A stretch of 64,000 bases of DNA from Aptenodytes patagonicus. Its lineage: Eukaryota > Chordata > Aves > Sphenisciformes > Spheniscidae. Position numbers and translations under genes: made by a program. The stretch spans positions 14,247,417 through 14,311,416 of the forward strand of contig NC_134959.1 of NCBI RefSeq assembly GCF_965638725.1. Reading direction: 5' to 3'. Positions 51,496 through 63,030 of this stretch are shown here, piece after piece. Within the stretch, counting starts at the first letter, position 1. Every line of letters starts with the position of its first letter. Below the pieces are notes generated by a model. That model saw only the letters and a list, made by a program, of their open reading frames with translations. It did not search any database and was not told where the DNA came from.

Positions 51496-54004
51496 TAGCT
51501 TATAAAGTACAGTATATATCCACACAACTGCTTATGTACTAAACTAGCCTCATTAATTTACAAAGACTTGTTTTTAAGCCCTGGGAAACTCTGCGTCACA
51601 TTAGAGCACCCAATTTGAGGCTTTTTTAGGGTAAGACATCCTGATCTACCGGTGTTTTGTTAGCCATACCAATTTACATCAATTGACAATGCATGAAAAG
51701 AAACACAAACCACCATGTCTAATGAATGTCTAACGGCATAAAAATGAGCACTATGGAGTCAGCTGAAGCCTGCAGATGCCTAAAATGGTGAGTGGAAACT
51801 GCTTATCACTACAAGGTGTTAAGTAGAAGGTATATTTCTCCAGGTCCCTCATTGTGCCAGCAAGTATGAGAGAGGTTTTTGTTAGTCTAACATGTTCGTA
51901 ATTAGGCAAATACCTAGTCAGGGCATGTATAGGGAAGGGGAACACTTACTACTGAGACCCCAAGGCCACATTTGCCTCTCTAAGAGTGGAGGCAGAGGAT
52001 GGAGACGCAACGCAAAAGGAGGGCCAGGAGGCTCCTAGTAACTATGTGCTCTCTTGCCTCTTGCTGCACTCAATGCTCGCCACAAAGCAACGTGGGACAA
52101 AAGACAGCTGTATCAGTCCTCAGACAGGAGCTCCAAGAGTAGGAAGTAGGAATTCTGCTATGCCAGGGCATCCAGCCTGCACTCTTCAGAAGAGCTGAGC
52201 ATTTTACAAGAACTCTGAATGCTTGTGTGCATTTCCTATGTGCACCTGTACCTTATCACAGCTGTGGGGCTGGAGCTAAGAAAAACAGTTTCTAATCAGT
52301 GAAGTTACAATATAGCCCCAGAGTTACACTGACATCAGACCCGTAAGTTTCTTGTTGAAACTCTCACTGGGATAGCAGCAAAGAAACCACATTTTGTGAT
52401 TTGATGGCACCAGGGCATAATTGACATTAAAAAAAACCCAAAGTCTTTACTAGAACAACCTTCAAGATAGGCTGTTTTACCCTCCTTTTCTGTACTGTCG
52501 TATAGAAGATGACTTGTACCTACCTGTATAAACACACGTACACAAATTAACACTTTCTACCAATTTTACCAATATATACATACATAAGTATATAGATAAG
52601 TACAATAAGCAAAAGCAGGCTCCTCTGGGAATGAGGAATGGAAAGGCATAGTTCAGAATGCCTACAGAAGGGTTGCTACTTATCTCTAGTTTGTCCAGGT
52701 GAGATCCCTTTCTGGCTTTTTTTAGGTCAGCATATCTGTATAAATGTATAAAGTATAGATGTTGCAGATGATCTAAATGTTTCAGATATTATACAGCAGT
52801 TGCCTCTCAAAGATACTTGATGGGGACTGGCAAGTCATAGACCTAAAACTCCTGTGTCTTAAAAGGTGTAGAAGTTTTCTTCGTACTTAAAAGTAAGTAG
52901 AAAACTGCATAGTAGAGTCCTGGAAACCGTCAGAAGAAGGAGGATTCATTTACAACAACACTGACAGACGTATTTATTACTTAGCAAATATTGATTGGCT
53001 TAGAAGGGAATTTTGAGGTATTCCCTAAATTCAACTAAATTAGAACATAAGAGATTCTGGTTACAAATACTGTAATGTAAAATGAACTATTAAATCATTT
53101 GAGCAACAAGCTCTGAAAACTAGAAGAAAAAGATGAATGACTCAAAAGGATTTTTTGATCAATAAGGTAGAAGTGAAACATATTACTAAATATTGAAATC
53201 TGGCAGACAGAGAGAATAAGAAACCCTAATAAACCTGTTTGTGTCAACTGAAAACCAGGTAGATTTGAATCAAGGTTATGATAATTTAAAAAAGCAGACA
53301 GGTGAAAGAGGAAAGCAAGTTTGAATTACCAGAAGATATACATGCACAGAGTGAATTTTACAGAGAAGATTAGGAATACTTATTGTGAAATAGCCTGATA
53401 TGAGCTCTATAGCTTGCTTAATAAAAGTGCGTTAACAATAACATCAGAAATGAAAGAAAAGCACCTGTAAAAAACTGATAGGTTTGAACTGGGCACAGGC
53501 ACTGTGGTAAGATTATGAGTTCTCTTAATACAAAGATAAGACAATGTTGTCAGAAACTGGATTCAAAGAATAAAATTAAAGACAGAAAAAAAGAATCACT
53601 GATAGGAGAGTTACTTTCTGCCAAGGTAAGGGGTATTTTTTCCCACATAAATCAGTACTTTTCCATACGTAGAAAAGGATATGGAGAACCAACAAGAGGA
53701 AAAAATATCTCCCCAATTCCTGCCTTCAAGCCCATAAGACCTCAGATCTGGAGAGGTAAATGCCTGGTAGCGCTTGGCATGGGGCTCACTGGAAGCAGCA
53801 CAGCTGCAGCTCTCGCACTGTTCCTCTGCTCTACAACTCAACTGCAAATTGCCTGGTAAGAGGCACCATGCTGGAAGCTGTCACACTCAAAACAGCTCCT
53901 GTTGAGTTCAGGAAGAGTTAAAGTACTAACCTATTGCCTCAGACAGCTTCTAGTCAGTGTATCAACAGTGAATGGGAGGATACTAACTTTGGAGATATCA
54001 ATTT

Positions 54005-54085
54005 AAATTATTTGCTCCACAATAGCATTGTTAGGTAACTTCGGGCAAGCCATTTAAGTTCAGGTTTTACAGCTTAGGTAACCAG
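54005..54085 (+). repeat. MIR-type SINE fragment, core region
   Basis: The segment TTAGGTAACTTCGGGCAAGC, then CATTTAAGTTCAGGTTTTAC, matches the sense MIR core (GTGACCTTGGGCAAGTCACTTAA followed by a CTCAGTTT-type block). Upstream, TTGCTCCACAATAGCATTG fits the preceding GCCACTTACTAGCTGTG block loosely. Confidence 0.55.
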
Positions 54086-57000
54086 AAACAGGAGCCTGAA
54101 TCAGGTAAATCTTCATACAGACATCCCCACAACAAAGCCCTACACACACTGCTTCATTTTCCAGGGTATTTCAGTGCACAGAATGATTGAATTTGCCACA
54201 GATGCAATTGGACAAATGCAAAAATGGAGCAGGCACTCATTCAGTTGCAGCAGCGTGCATCTTCCCTTGGGCTGAAATTATGGAAAATGTCTGGGAGAGC
54301 TTTTAGCACACTTGTTCTTCCTTACTTCTAGGTGCAATCCTAAACAGAGGGAGAGTCTAAGTTCAAAACTTTGACCATGTTGTCCTAGAAGATATCTGAA
54401 CTTTAACGTTAAAGTACTTCTAAACTTTCTAAGAAGTTTATCTGCATGGTGGAAAGAGATGGGAGGTTATGCCATTATAACTGAAAAAATTTCCCAGGGA
54501 AGAAAAAACAAAGTGAAAAATACAGCTCTTCTGCTTTCTGTCTCCAGTGACGAAACAGGATATTAATATTACCTAATTCACACAGAAGACTGAAGTGATC
54601 TAGGATTACTACAGCTATGAACTGCTATATAAGCATAACAAATGGCTATATATTCCCACCAATTCATCATCACACAATTACAGCTAGATAAAATATTCTT
54701 TGTTACGTACTTTTAGCTAAATTAGTGCTAACTATAGCTTTCAGGCAAAATCACAAGTACTTTAGGTGGGTACCCTCAAAAGAATAGTCACAGAGGAAGA
54801 AGTATGTTCTTATTCATGCAAATCAAAGGAATTTCAAATGTTGCTTTGGTTGAAATGGTATCTCTTTGACAAGTAGAATGTTAATATTTCCATAAAATCC
54901 TTTAAAAACATAGATTGTATTAGGTTTTTTCATATAGACATTAATGTATTTGTGACTCTGAATATATCCCATTCTTAGGTCCAGATATTTGTAGTGTATC
55001 CTAAATGCTCTAAATAAAAATCAGCTGTACTTGAGAGTAGCTTGCATATATAAGGAAGAGTGTTCTATAGGTCAAATAACTATAGTTCATAATTGAAAAC
55101 TTGTCTTTTTCTGGAATGATAGCTGTCATCAGCAGACATCTTGAGCACCTGAACACCTCCCAGTTTTTCCTGAGGCATCTTCAGGAGCACAAAGAGATGA
55201 TATTGCTTTTGAAACGTGTATATCAGTGCTTCTGCCATTCTACTATCTATCTCGTATGTACCTGCACCACACATGTGGTCTGGGCTGCTAGATTACTATT
55301 TGTCCTTTTAAATTTGCTAGGAGGTTTCCCTGGGGAATACGATCTCTACAGTTACTGTACAACTCCAGGTTACAATCTCAGTAACACATCCTGCTATAAT
55401 TGTGTTTAGACTGGTGCTTTAAAACTATTCATTTTATTAAATCTTCATTTGGAGCCTGAAGCAAGGAGCTGAACATCTTACTACACACTGAATGTCTGAG
55501 AGAACAGATCTGAAAGTCCCAAATGGATTTCTTCAAATAACAAAAAAGAGCAACAACAACAAAAACCTTCAAAAGGTGCCTTTTCCAAATATTGGGTGTC
55601 AGCCTCGAAGTTAAGGATGGAATCCATTTTTAAGGACTCCTCATTACACATAAATGTCCTAAACCTCTAAGCATTCAGTCCATTCCGTCCTCAAAAGCCT
55701 CAGAAAGGAGAAAGGAACAACATTTATTAACCTCATAATGTGAAGTTAATAAATCTAGATTCTAGCAAGAAAGATTTGATGCTTCACAAAAGATGTCCTT
55801 TTCACTCTTGATGAGATCAATTTATCTAGAATAGACAAAGTAATTTAGAGGACATAGAAAGGAAAAGTTATCACATAAAGTTATTAAGGAGAATTTAAAT
55901 CAGAGCTTTGGTTGTAAGCCTAATCCACAGCAGAAAGCGCAGTTTTTAGAAACTATACAAGTGCCATTTAGACCTATCATTCCTACTACTGAAATATTCT
56001 TACAAAAGAACCTCCATTTAATCCATGCTAATCCATAAATTGTTTTCATAATCACCACTTAAAGTATGACCAGAATTCTCGGGACTATGGAGGGATGTAT
56101 AAAGCAACAAAACCAACAAGTATACGTGCTTTGAAGTTGCAAAGTTCAGTCTCACTCAGAACAGTTTCATTAAAAGCAATGACTTCACATTACACCCCTT
56201 GCACCAAGAAAGGGCTTGTTTTTCTTTGCATGGATTAATCTTAACCTGGAAAGTTTCTCACTGATTGAGGCAGTGTGTGTTCTGAGTCCGTCCTCTTGCA
56301 AGAACTGGCCATTGGGCTGCCAAAACATTGCTGTCTTTTCCCTGCTGCTGCTGCATAGCCCTATCCATCACTGCACAGGTGATTCCAACACTTCTGAACT
56401 TGTAAAGTCGAGTCTCAAAACCTTAACCTTGATATAGTTTCTGTGCATGGATGTCATAGGCTAAAAGAAATGGAGAAAACAAATAAATTAATACGAACCT
56501 GTTCCTTCAGCTCCCTCTAAAATTTCCTAATTCAGCCTTACATTAATGTTCCTCTCAAAGTTTAATAAGCAGAGTTGAATACACAGCACAGAATTGTGTA
56601 AAGTAAGCAAAGGGATTTAAACTTGGAAAATACCTGTAAACCTACTGGGAACCCACTAACACTAACAGCAGAGAAATCTGTGATGCAAAATTGTGATTTT
56701 GTCCCATTTCTGGTGGGGCTAATGTGCTCTTGTTCAAAGGCCTCCTCTGTTTACTTCATCCTACACAGGGTCTTCCAGCATTGTCTTCTCTTCTGCCTCT
56801 GCTCCATGCTCTGCTGCACCCACTCACTAGTCTTCTCCAGGACCCCATATGGTTCCTGTTTCCATCTCTGTGTCCCGCCCCACCCACTCATCTGGGTCTG
56901 CCCTTCCTCCCACCATGACACCAGCTTGAGTCTCCTGTCCAGGCAGCTCTAGTCTACTCCAGCCTCACCAGCTTGCAATTCTCACATCACCTCTTTCATC

Positions 57001-58968
57001 CTTCTCTCATCTGTCTCCCATCTTCCCTGCTTTTGCCTAGTCTTATGTCAGCAAAGACAGGAAGAGCACCTCTGTTTTTGCTTTAAGGTCCACTCTAATC
57101 CAAACCCCCAGCCCCAGGGCAAACGTGCTGGGAGAGCTCAGCTCAGTCCCTGCAGCCCTGGGGTAGCGCTTGCTAGACAGCCACAGAATCCTCAGAACAT
57201 TCGTCAGCCAATTCTAATAAGCCTTATGCATTGTGTAGTTCTGCCAAAGCTAGGAAAACTTTCACACAAAGAGCAGCAAGAACATTTCCTGCATTCCCAT
57301 CAAAATTTAATCTCTTCTCATAGGAGGACACTACAGTTTATTAATGAAAGATCTGCAATTATTTTTAACGAGAACAAAAATGAGTGCCATTCATTCTTTG
57401 GAACAGCTGAATCTCTTTCATTGAAAACTTAATACATATTTTTTTTGGTTGCCAAACACACAGGAAACAGGTACAGTTGGAGTGAATTCCTTCAAAAGCT
57501 CAGTTAATTTTTTTTTATATAAAGTTTGGAAGTATTCTCCAAGATCTATTAGAACTCTGGTAATTCAGTATTAAACAGTTCAGATACCATTTGTCCCAAA
57601 ACTTTAAAAAAAAAAAAAAAAAGATTTTACTAACAGAGTAAGAAGATACTTTCTATGTCACATTAGAACTATGTACTAGCACAGAGCTTTATCACTACAG
57701 TAATGAGTAAAGAAAATGACATACATTTAACTCCACTATCATTAAAGATTTAAGATTATTGCAATAATTTTCTGCTTCTCCTTCACTTTATTGAGCTTAA
57801 TCAGACTGATATATTGCTGTGTACTTCATTCATTCCTGCTGATGGATGATATGACGTACGTAGACAATGCTGATGTCCAACTAAAAAGAGGAATTACAGA
57901 AAAGAGAAGATAAGCAGCTGTAGATGATGAAGTGCTGATTAATAGATTACCCTCCTCCCCATCAAGTCCAAACCCATATTTTAAACTGCCAACAGCATTG
58001 CAACTGAATGAACAAGTATTTCTGGAATCTGAGGAGCTGACCTTTCTCAAAATTAATCCTTAACAGCTTCTTTCAAGATTTATTTCTTTTCCTTAGCTTC
58101 GGACAAAATCAGTAACGGCATGACCCAAGCTTCATGATTTCTAGCTGTGAGCGTATAAAGTACTTTCTGGCCTAGAGATTTGATACTCTTGCCTTAGTTT
58201 TCATGTAAGCACTTCAGGCAGTACTGCTGACTCTAGTAACGTTCATTAAGTGTGAGTTCAGAAAGGAGGTGACGTAACGGAGCTACTCACCTTAAGTCAC
58301 TGAGTCAACATTGGCTGATATCAGCAGTAACAACTGAAAGCTATTAACCTGTGGCTTTGGGGAAATGAGATTGTACACCTACAGGTCCAATCGGGCTTAA
58401 GAAAAAAAGAAGGAGGAGAATGTTTTAAAGGATGATGGTAGCTCCTGGAGGATGAAACTCACTGAAGGACTGGTGAAATTCCACAAAACACACCAACCAG
58501 CATGACTCCTAAGGTGAAGGGCTGACACCTGCAGAGTTTGCCTCCTGACACAAGGTGAGTTTCTTCATCCTCACTACAAAGATCAGACAGACCTGTAACT
58601 TAGGGGTGAGGCACAGTGATAAGCTGCGATTTTCCAGATTCACTTGGCACCAAAACATCTGCCCAGAGGTACTATAGTGTTCAACAGCCTATACAACAGC
58701 ACAGAAAAATGCCTGCATTTCCCTTGTCCTATTTAGGCTATAAACAGTGAAGACTTTATCTCCATAGTCTTGCTGTATGAATGCCATTTAGAATTTCTCT
58801 CAAAGGGAAAGAAATCAAGCCCCCCAAGAAATGTGCCAGGTTGAAATACTACAGAGCAATGGACAGGAGACAGATGTGTTATCTGCTGTTTCCAGTAAGA
58901 TGAGAGAACATGGTGTCATTTACAAAATCTGCATATGGATAAAGTTCTGATTGGTTTATGATTTCTGG
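54086..58968. other. Non-coding, with a pyrimidine-rich patch
   Basis: About 56740-57050 is C/T-rich on the plus strand and open for 109 codons (56623-56952), with no known motif. The remainder up to the CR1 3' end is AT-rich and empty. The insertion site of the large CR1 is at 58968/58969. Confidence 0.65.
57606..57622 (+). repeat. Poly(A) tract, A17
   Basis: This is a homopolymer with no recognisable retrocopy upstream. Shorter A-runs of the same kind occur at 3659-3673 and 26360-26374, and T-runs at 11208-11221 and 20427-20438. Confidence 0.9.
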
Positions 58969-59054
58969 ATAGAATCATAGAATAGTTTGGGTTGGAAGGG
59001 ACCTCTAAAGGCCATCTAGTCCAACCCCCCTGCTGTGGGCAGGGACATCTTCAA
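58969..59054 (-). repeat. CR1 3' tail with 8-mer terminal repeat
   Basis: The short 3' region after the ORF2 stop contains the conserved CR1 end (read on minus: GGTTGGACTAGATGGCC, then AAGGTCC-type and CCAACCCAAACT blocks). It finishes with about two copies of the TTCTATGA-type octamer. The CR1 RT recognises this end for target-primed synthesis. There is no poly(A) tail, as expected for CR1. Confidence 0.9.
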
Positions 59055-59844
59055 CTAAATCAGGTTGCTCAGAGCCCAGTCCAACCTGACCTGGAATGTT
59101 TCCAGGGATGGGGCATCCACCACCTCTCGGGGCAACCTGTGCCAGTGCTCCACCACCCTCAGCGTAGAAAATTTCTTCCTTATATCTAGTCTACATCTAC
59201 CCCCCTTTAGTTTAAAGCCATTCCCCCTTGTCCTGTCGCAGCAGGCCCTGCTAAAAAGTTTGCCCCCATCTTTTTTATAAGCCCCCTTTAAGTACTGATA
59301 GGCTGCAGTAAGGTGTCCCCAAAGCCTTCTCTTCTCCAGGCTGAACAACCCCAACTCTCTCACAGCCTTTCTTCATAGGAGAGGTGTTCCATCCCCCTGA
59401 TCATTTTCATGGCCCTCTTCTGGACCCACTCCAACAGGTCCGTGTCTTTCCTATGCTGAGGGCTCCAGAGCTGGACACAGTACTCCAGGTGGGGTCTCAC
59501 CAGAGCGGAGCAGAGGGGCAGAATCACCTCCCTCGACCTGCTGGCCACGCTTCTTTTCATGCAGCCCAGGATACGATTTGCCTTCTGGGCTGCGAGCGCA
59601 CATTGCTGGCTCATGTCCAGCTTTTCATCCACCAGTACTCCCAAGTCCTTCTCGGCAGGGCTGCTCTCAATCCCTTCATCCCCCAGCCTCTATTGATACC
59701 AGGGGTTACCCCAACCCAGGTGCAGGACCCTTGCACTTGGCCTTGTTGAACCTCATAAGCTTCACACAGGCCCGCTTCTCGAACTTGTCCAGGTCCCTCT
59801 GGATGGCATCCCGTCCCTCTGGCGTGTCAACTGCACCACTCAGC

Positions 59845-60720
59845 TTGGTGTCATCTGCAAACTTGCTGAGGGTGCACTCAATCTCACTATGTCATTGATA
59901 AAGGTTAATTAAACAGTACTGGTCCCAATATGGACCCCTGCAGGGTTACCAACCTCCATCTGGACATCGAGCCGTTGACCACTACCCTCTGGATGCGACC
60001 ATCCAACCAATTCCTCACCCACCAGACAGTCCACCCATCAAATCCATACCTCTCCAGTTGAGAGAGAAGGATGTTGTGAGGGGCCATGTCAAAGGCCTTA
60101 CAGAGGTCCAGACAGATGATATCTGTAGCCCTTCCCGTGTCCACTGCTGTAGTCACTCCCATCATAGAAGGCCACTAGGTTAGTCAGGCAGGACTTGCCC
60201 TTGGTGAAGCCATGCTGGCTGTCTTGAATCACCTCCCTGTCCTCCATGTGCCTTAGCATAGCTTCCAGGAGGATCTGTTCCATGATCTTCCCAGGCACAG
60301 AGGTGAGACTGACCGGCCTGTAGTTCCCCAGGTCCTCCTTTTTTCCCTTTTTAAAAATGGGGGTTATGTTTCTCCTTTTCCAGTCAGTGGGAACTTCACT
60401 GGACTGCCACGACTTCTCAAATACGATAGATAGTGGCTTAGCAACTTCATCCACCAGTTCCCTCAGGACCCGCAGATGGATCTCATCAGGTCCCATGGAC
60501 TTGTGCACCTTCAGGTGCCTTAGATGGTCTTGATCCTGATGTTCTCCCACAGTGGGCGGCTCGTCATTCTCCCAGTCCCCGCCTTTGCCTTCTGCGGCTT
60601 GGGCGGTGAGGCTCGAGCACTTGCCGGTGAAGACCAAGGAAAAAAAGTCATTGAGTACCTCCACCTTCTCTGTGTCCTGAGTAACCAGGTCTCCTATTTT
60701 GTTCCAGAGAGGGCCCACAT
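59845..60720 (-). other. CR1 reverse transcriptase core blocks
   Basis: These are the palm and finger motifs of the CR1 reverse transcriptase, split over three frames. The fingers and the GNYRPVSL block are in the frame that starts at 60718. Motif A (LDLCKAFD) and motif B ([10 protein letters not shown]) are in the frame open from 60165 to 59905. The FADD box lies at 59850-59861 in a third register. Between motif B and FADD about four bases seem to be missing relative to the family spacing. The order and spacing are otherwise those of a CR1 RT. Confidence 0.85.
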
Positions 60721-61084
60721 TTTCCCTCGTCTTCCTTTTATCCCCAACGTACCTATAGAATCTTTTCTTGTTGCCCTTGACGTCCCTGGCCAGATTTAAT
60801 TCTATCAGGGCTTTAGCTTTCCTAACCTGATCCCTGGCTGCTCAGACAATTTCTCTGTATTCCTCCCAGGCTACCTGTCCTTGCTTCCACCCTCTGTAGG
60901 CTTCCTTTTTGTGTTTGAGTTTGTCCAGGAGCTCTTTGTCCATCCATGCAGGCCTCCTGGCGTTCTTGCCTGACTTCCTCTTTGTTGGGATGCATCGCTC
61001 CTGAGCTTGGAGGAGGTGATCCTTGAGTATTACCCAGCTTTCTTGGGCCCCTCTTCCCTCCAGGGCTTTGTCCCATGGCACTCC

Positions 61085-61991
61085 ACCAAGCAGAGATAGG
61101 TACCCTGAAGAGGCCAAAGTCTGCTCTCCTGAAGTCCAGGGTAGTGAGCTTGCTGTGCACCCTCCTTGGTGCCCTAAGGATCTTGAACTCTACCATTTCG
61201 TGGTCACTGCAGCCCAGGCTGCCCTTGAGCTGCACATTCCCCACCAGCCCTTCCTTGTTGGTGAGAACAAGGTCCAGCATAGCACCTCTCCTCATTGGCT
61301 CCTCTACCACTTGGAGAAGGAAGTTATCATCGACGCATTCCAGGAACCTCTCAGATTGCTTATGCCCTGCCGTGTTGTCCCTCCAACAGATGTCAGGGTG
61401 GTTGATGTCCCCCATGAGGACCAGGGCTTGTGAGCGTGAGGCTGCTCCTATCTGCCTATAGAGGGCCTCCTCCGCTCGGTCTTCCTGGTCAGGGGGCCTG
61501 TAGCAGACCCCCACCATAATGTCACCTGTCCCTGCCTTCCCTTTAATTCTGACCCATAAGCTCTCGGTCAGCTCCTCATCCATCCCCAGGCAGAGCTCCA
61601 TGCACTCCAGCTGGTCATTGACATAGAGGGTGACACCCACTCCTTGTCTCCCCTGCCTGTCCTTCCTAAAAAGCCTGTATCCCTCCATCCCAACACTCCA
61701 ATCATAGCAGCCATCCCACCACGTCTCTGTGACGCCAACAAGGTTGTAGCCCTGCAGGCGTGTGCATGTCTCTAACTCCTCTTGTTTATTCCCCATGCTA
61801 CGTGCGTTTGCATAGAGGCATTTAAGTTGGGCCCCCGATGAAGCTGTCTTACTGGCTGGAGTTCCTTTGTGCTGCTCTTCAGGCGCTCTCCTGCTGACCT
61901 GTGTTCCTTCTCCAGGCTCTGGGTATCTATTGCTGGCCCTGGCATCAAACTGGTAGGAGTGGGATGGATTGAGGTTCCCCTCCCCCAGCAT
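61085..61991 (-). other. CR1 endonuclease domain segment, uninterrupted
   Basis: This is the longest open part of the CR1 polyprotein. About 296 codons from the ORF2 ATG to the first frameshift stay open and cover the whole APE-like endonuclease. All the expected catalytic and DNA-contact motifs can be read. The open frame runs on to a stop at 60822, but beyond about 61100 it is out of register: the family sequence ([23 protein letters not shown]) continues in another frame. Confidence 0.85.
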
Positions 61992-61993
61992 CT

Positions 61994-63030
61994 CTAGTTT
62001 AATCCTCTCTTCACCAGCTTGGCAAGCCTATGACTGAAGATGCTCTTCCCCTTCTCTGACAGATGGACCCCATCAGCCCCCAGTAGACCAGGTTTCTCAA
62101 AGCAAGTCCCATGGTCTAAGTAGCCAAACCCCTGGCTGTGGCACCAGTCCCGTAACCATTTGTTGACTCGCCAGATTCAACTGGCCCTTTCAAACCCCTT
62201 CCCTTTGACCGGCAGGATTGATGAAAAAACTACCTGTGCTCCTGAGGCCCTTACTGCTGCTCCCAGGGCTCTGTAGTCATTCTTGATAGTCCTCAGACTG
62301 CTCCTGGCTGTGTCTCTGGTGCCCACATGAAACAGCAGCAGCAGATAATAGTCAGTGGACTGTACGAGGCTTGGTAGCCTCTCGGTGACATCCCCGATGC
62401 AAGCCCCCGGTAAGCTGCCCACCTCTCTAGAGAGTGCGTCCAGTTGACAAATCGGCACCTCCGTACCTCTCAGAAGAGAGTCACCTACTACTATCACCCG
62501 TTGCCTTTTCTTAGTTGCACTGGTTGTTATATGGGGAGCAGATCGGGCTGCATTACTCAGCTCCAGCGCATCTCCTGGTGTGACAGGATCTTTCCTCTTC
62601 GGCCTGCAGAGCGGTGAAGCGGTTCTGCAAGGGCACCTCAGGCTTCGGGGGAAGTCTCTTCCTCCTGCTGACCCTTGCCTTTGCAACCGTCCATTCTTCT
62701 GCATTACTGGCCCCCCTGCTCCCTTCTGCGTGTGCCAGTGGGGGAGTTTTTGGCTGTTTGGCCATGGGCTACGGGTCTGCTGCAGACTGCGCTTGGAACC
62801 AGCTATCTAGCTCCTTCTCTGTCTCCCTGATGTTACACAGCCTTCTCACTGCCTCCCGCAGCTCAGCCACCTGCTGCAGGAGGTCCTCTACCTGGGCACA
62901 CCTTTTGCGGGCAGGTCTGCTGCCTGTCCCTGCCCCAGGAGAGAGGTCTAGGTGCTTCCTGCAGCCTCTCCCTTCAGCAGTTCTGTCTGCACGGAGGCAT
63001 CAGCCACCGCTGCGGTAGATGGTGCAGAAC
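61994..63030 (-). pseudogene. CR1 ORF1, SGNH-esterase-like protein, broken
   Basis: This is the first ORF of the CR1 element; the family protein binds RNA and, in many CR1/L2 elements, carries an SGNH hydrolase (esterase) domain. A leucine-rich, coiled-coil-like stretch (around VEDLLQQVAELREAVRRL) lies near 62850-62890. The esterase part follows: GDSLLRG with the serine codon at 62477-62479, a glycine block near PGACIGD, a block III that reads GTRD where the family has GxND (Arg codon 62315-62317), and a DGVH block with Asp at 62072-62074 and His at 62063-62065. Lesions are a TAG at 62769-62771 (probably once Trp), a one-base-type frameshift near 62590-62600, and a TGA at 62177-62179 that looks like CGA to TGA decay. 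After that TGA the same frame stays open to the natural stop at 61994-61996. The start codon is uncertain. Confidence 0.85.

Larger units (their letters stand above)
49578..54004. other. Non-coding, with an ancient CR1 scrap
   Basis: Apart from the T/G tract and the decayed CR1 end, the sequence is anonymous. The longest frame is 82 codons up to 53500, and 114 codons at 53515-53859, none recognised. Confidence 0.65.
59055..61991 (-). pseudogene. CR1 ORF2, APE endonuclease and reverse transcriptase polyprotein, broken
   Basis: This is the second ORF of CR1, the enzyme for target-primed reverse transcription. The ATG at 61991 lies two bases after the ORF1 stop. The endonuclease comes first (about residues 55-275) and keeps the APE-type residues: Asn62 (YANAR), Glu89 (TETWW), Tyr164 (YRPP), Asp195/Asn197 (GDINHPD), Asp240 (LDLVLTN) and Ser262-Asp-His264. 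Reverse transcriptase blocks follow: [41 protein letters not shown], the motif A stretch LDLCKAFD (first Asp codon near 60108), [10 protein letters not shown], and the catalytic FADD box at 59850-59861. The C-terminal part runs to a stop at 59055. Lesions are frameshifts near 61085-61105, 60158-60166, 59890-59910 (a short deletion before FADD), 59720-59730 and 59362, and a TGA at 60842-60844 (CGA decay type). Confidence 0.93.

Noticed and set aside
59384..61461. Plus-strand open frames of 71-136 codons over the CR1 (for example 59384-59749 and 61023-61433)
   Set aside because: They are antisense shadows of CR1 ORF2; the minus strand carries the recognisable endonuclease and RT motifs.
62580..63018. 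Plus-strand 134-codon frame (62614-63018)
   Set aside because: It is an antisense shadow of CR1 ORF1 in GC-rich sequence with few stops.
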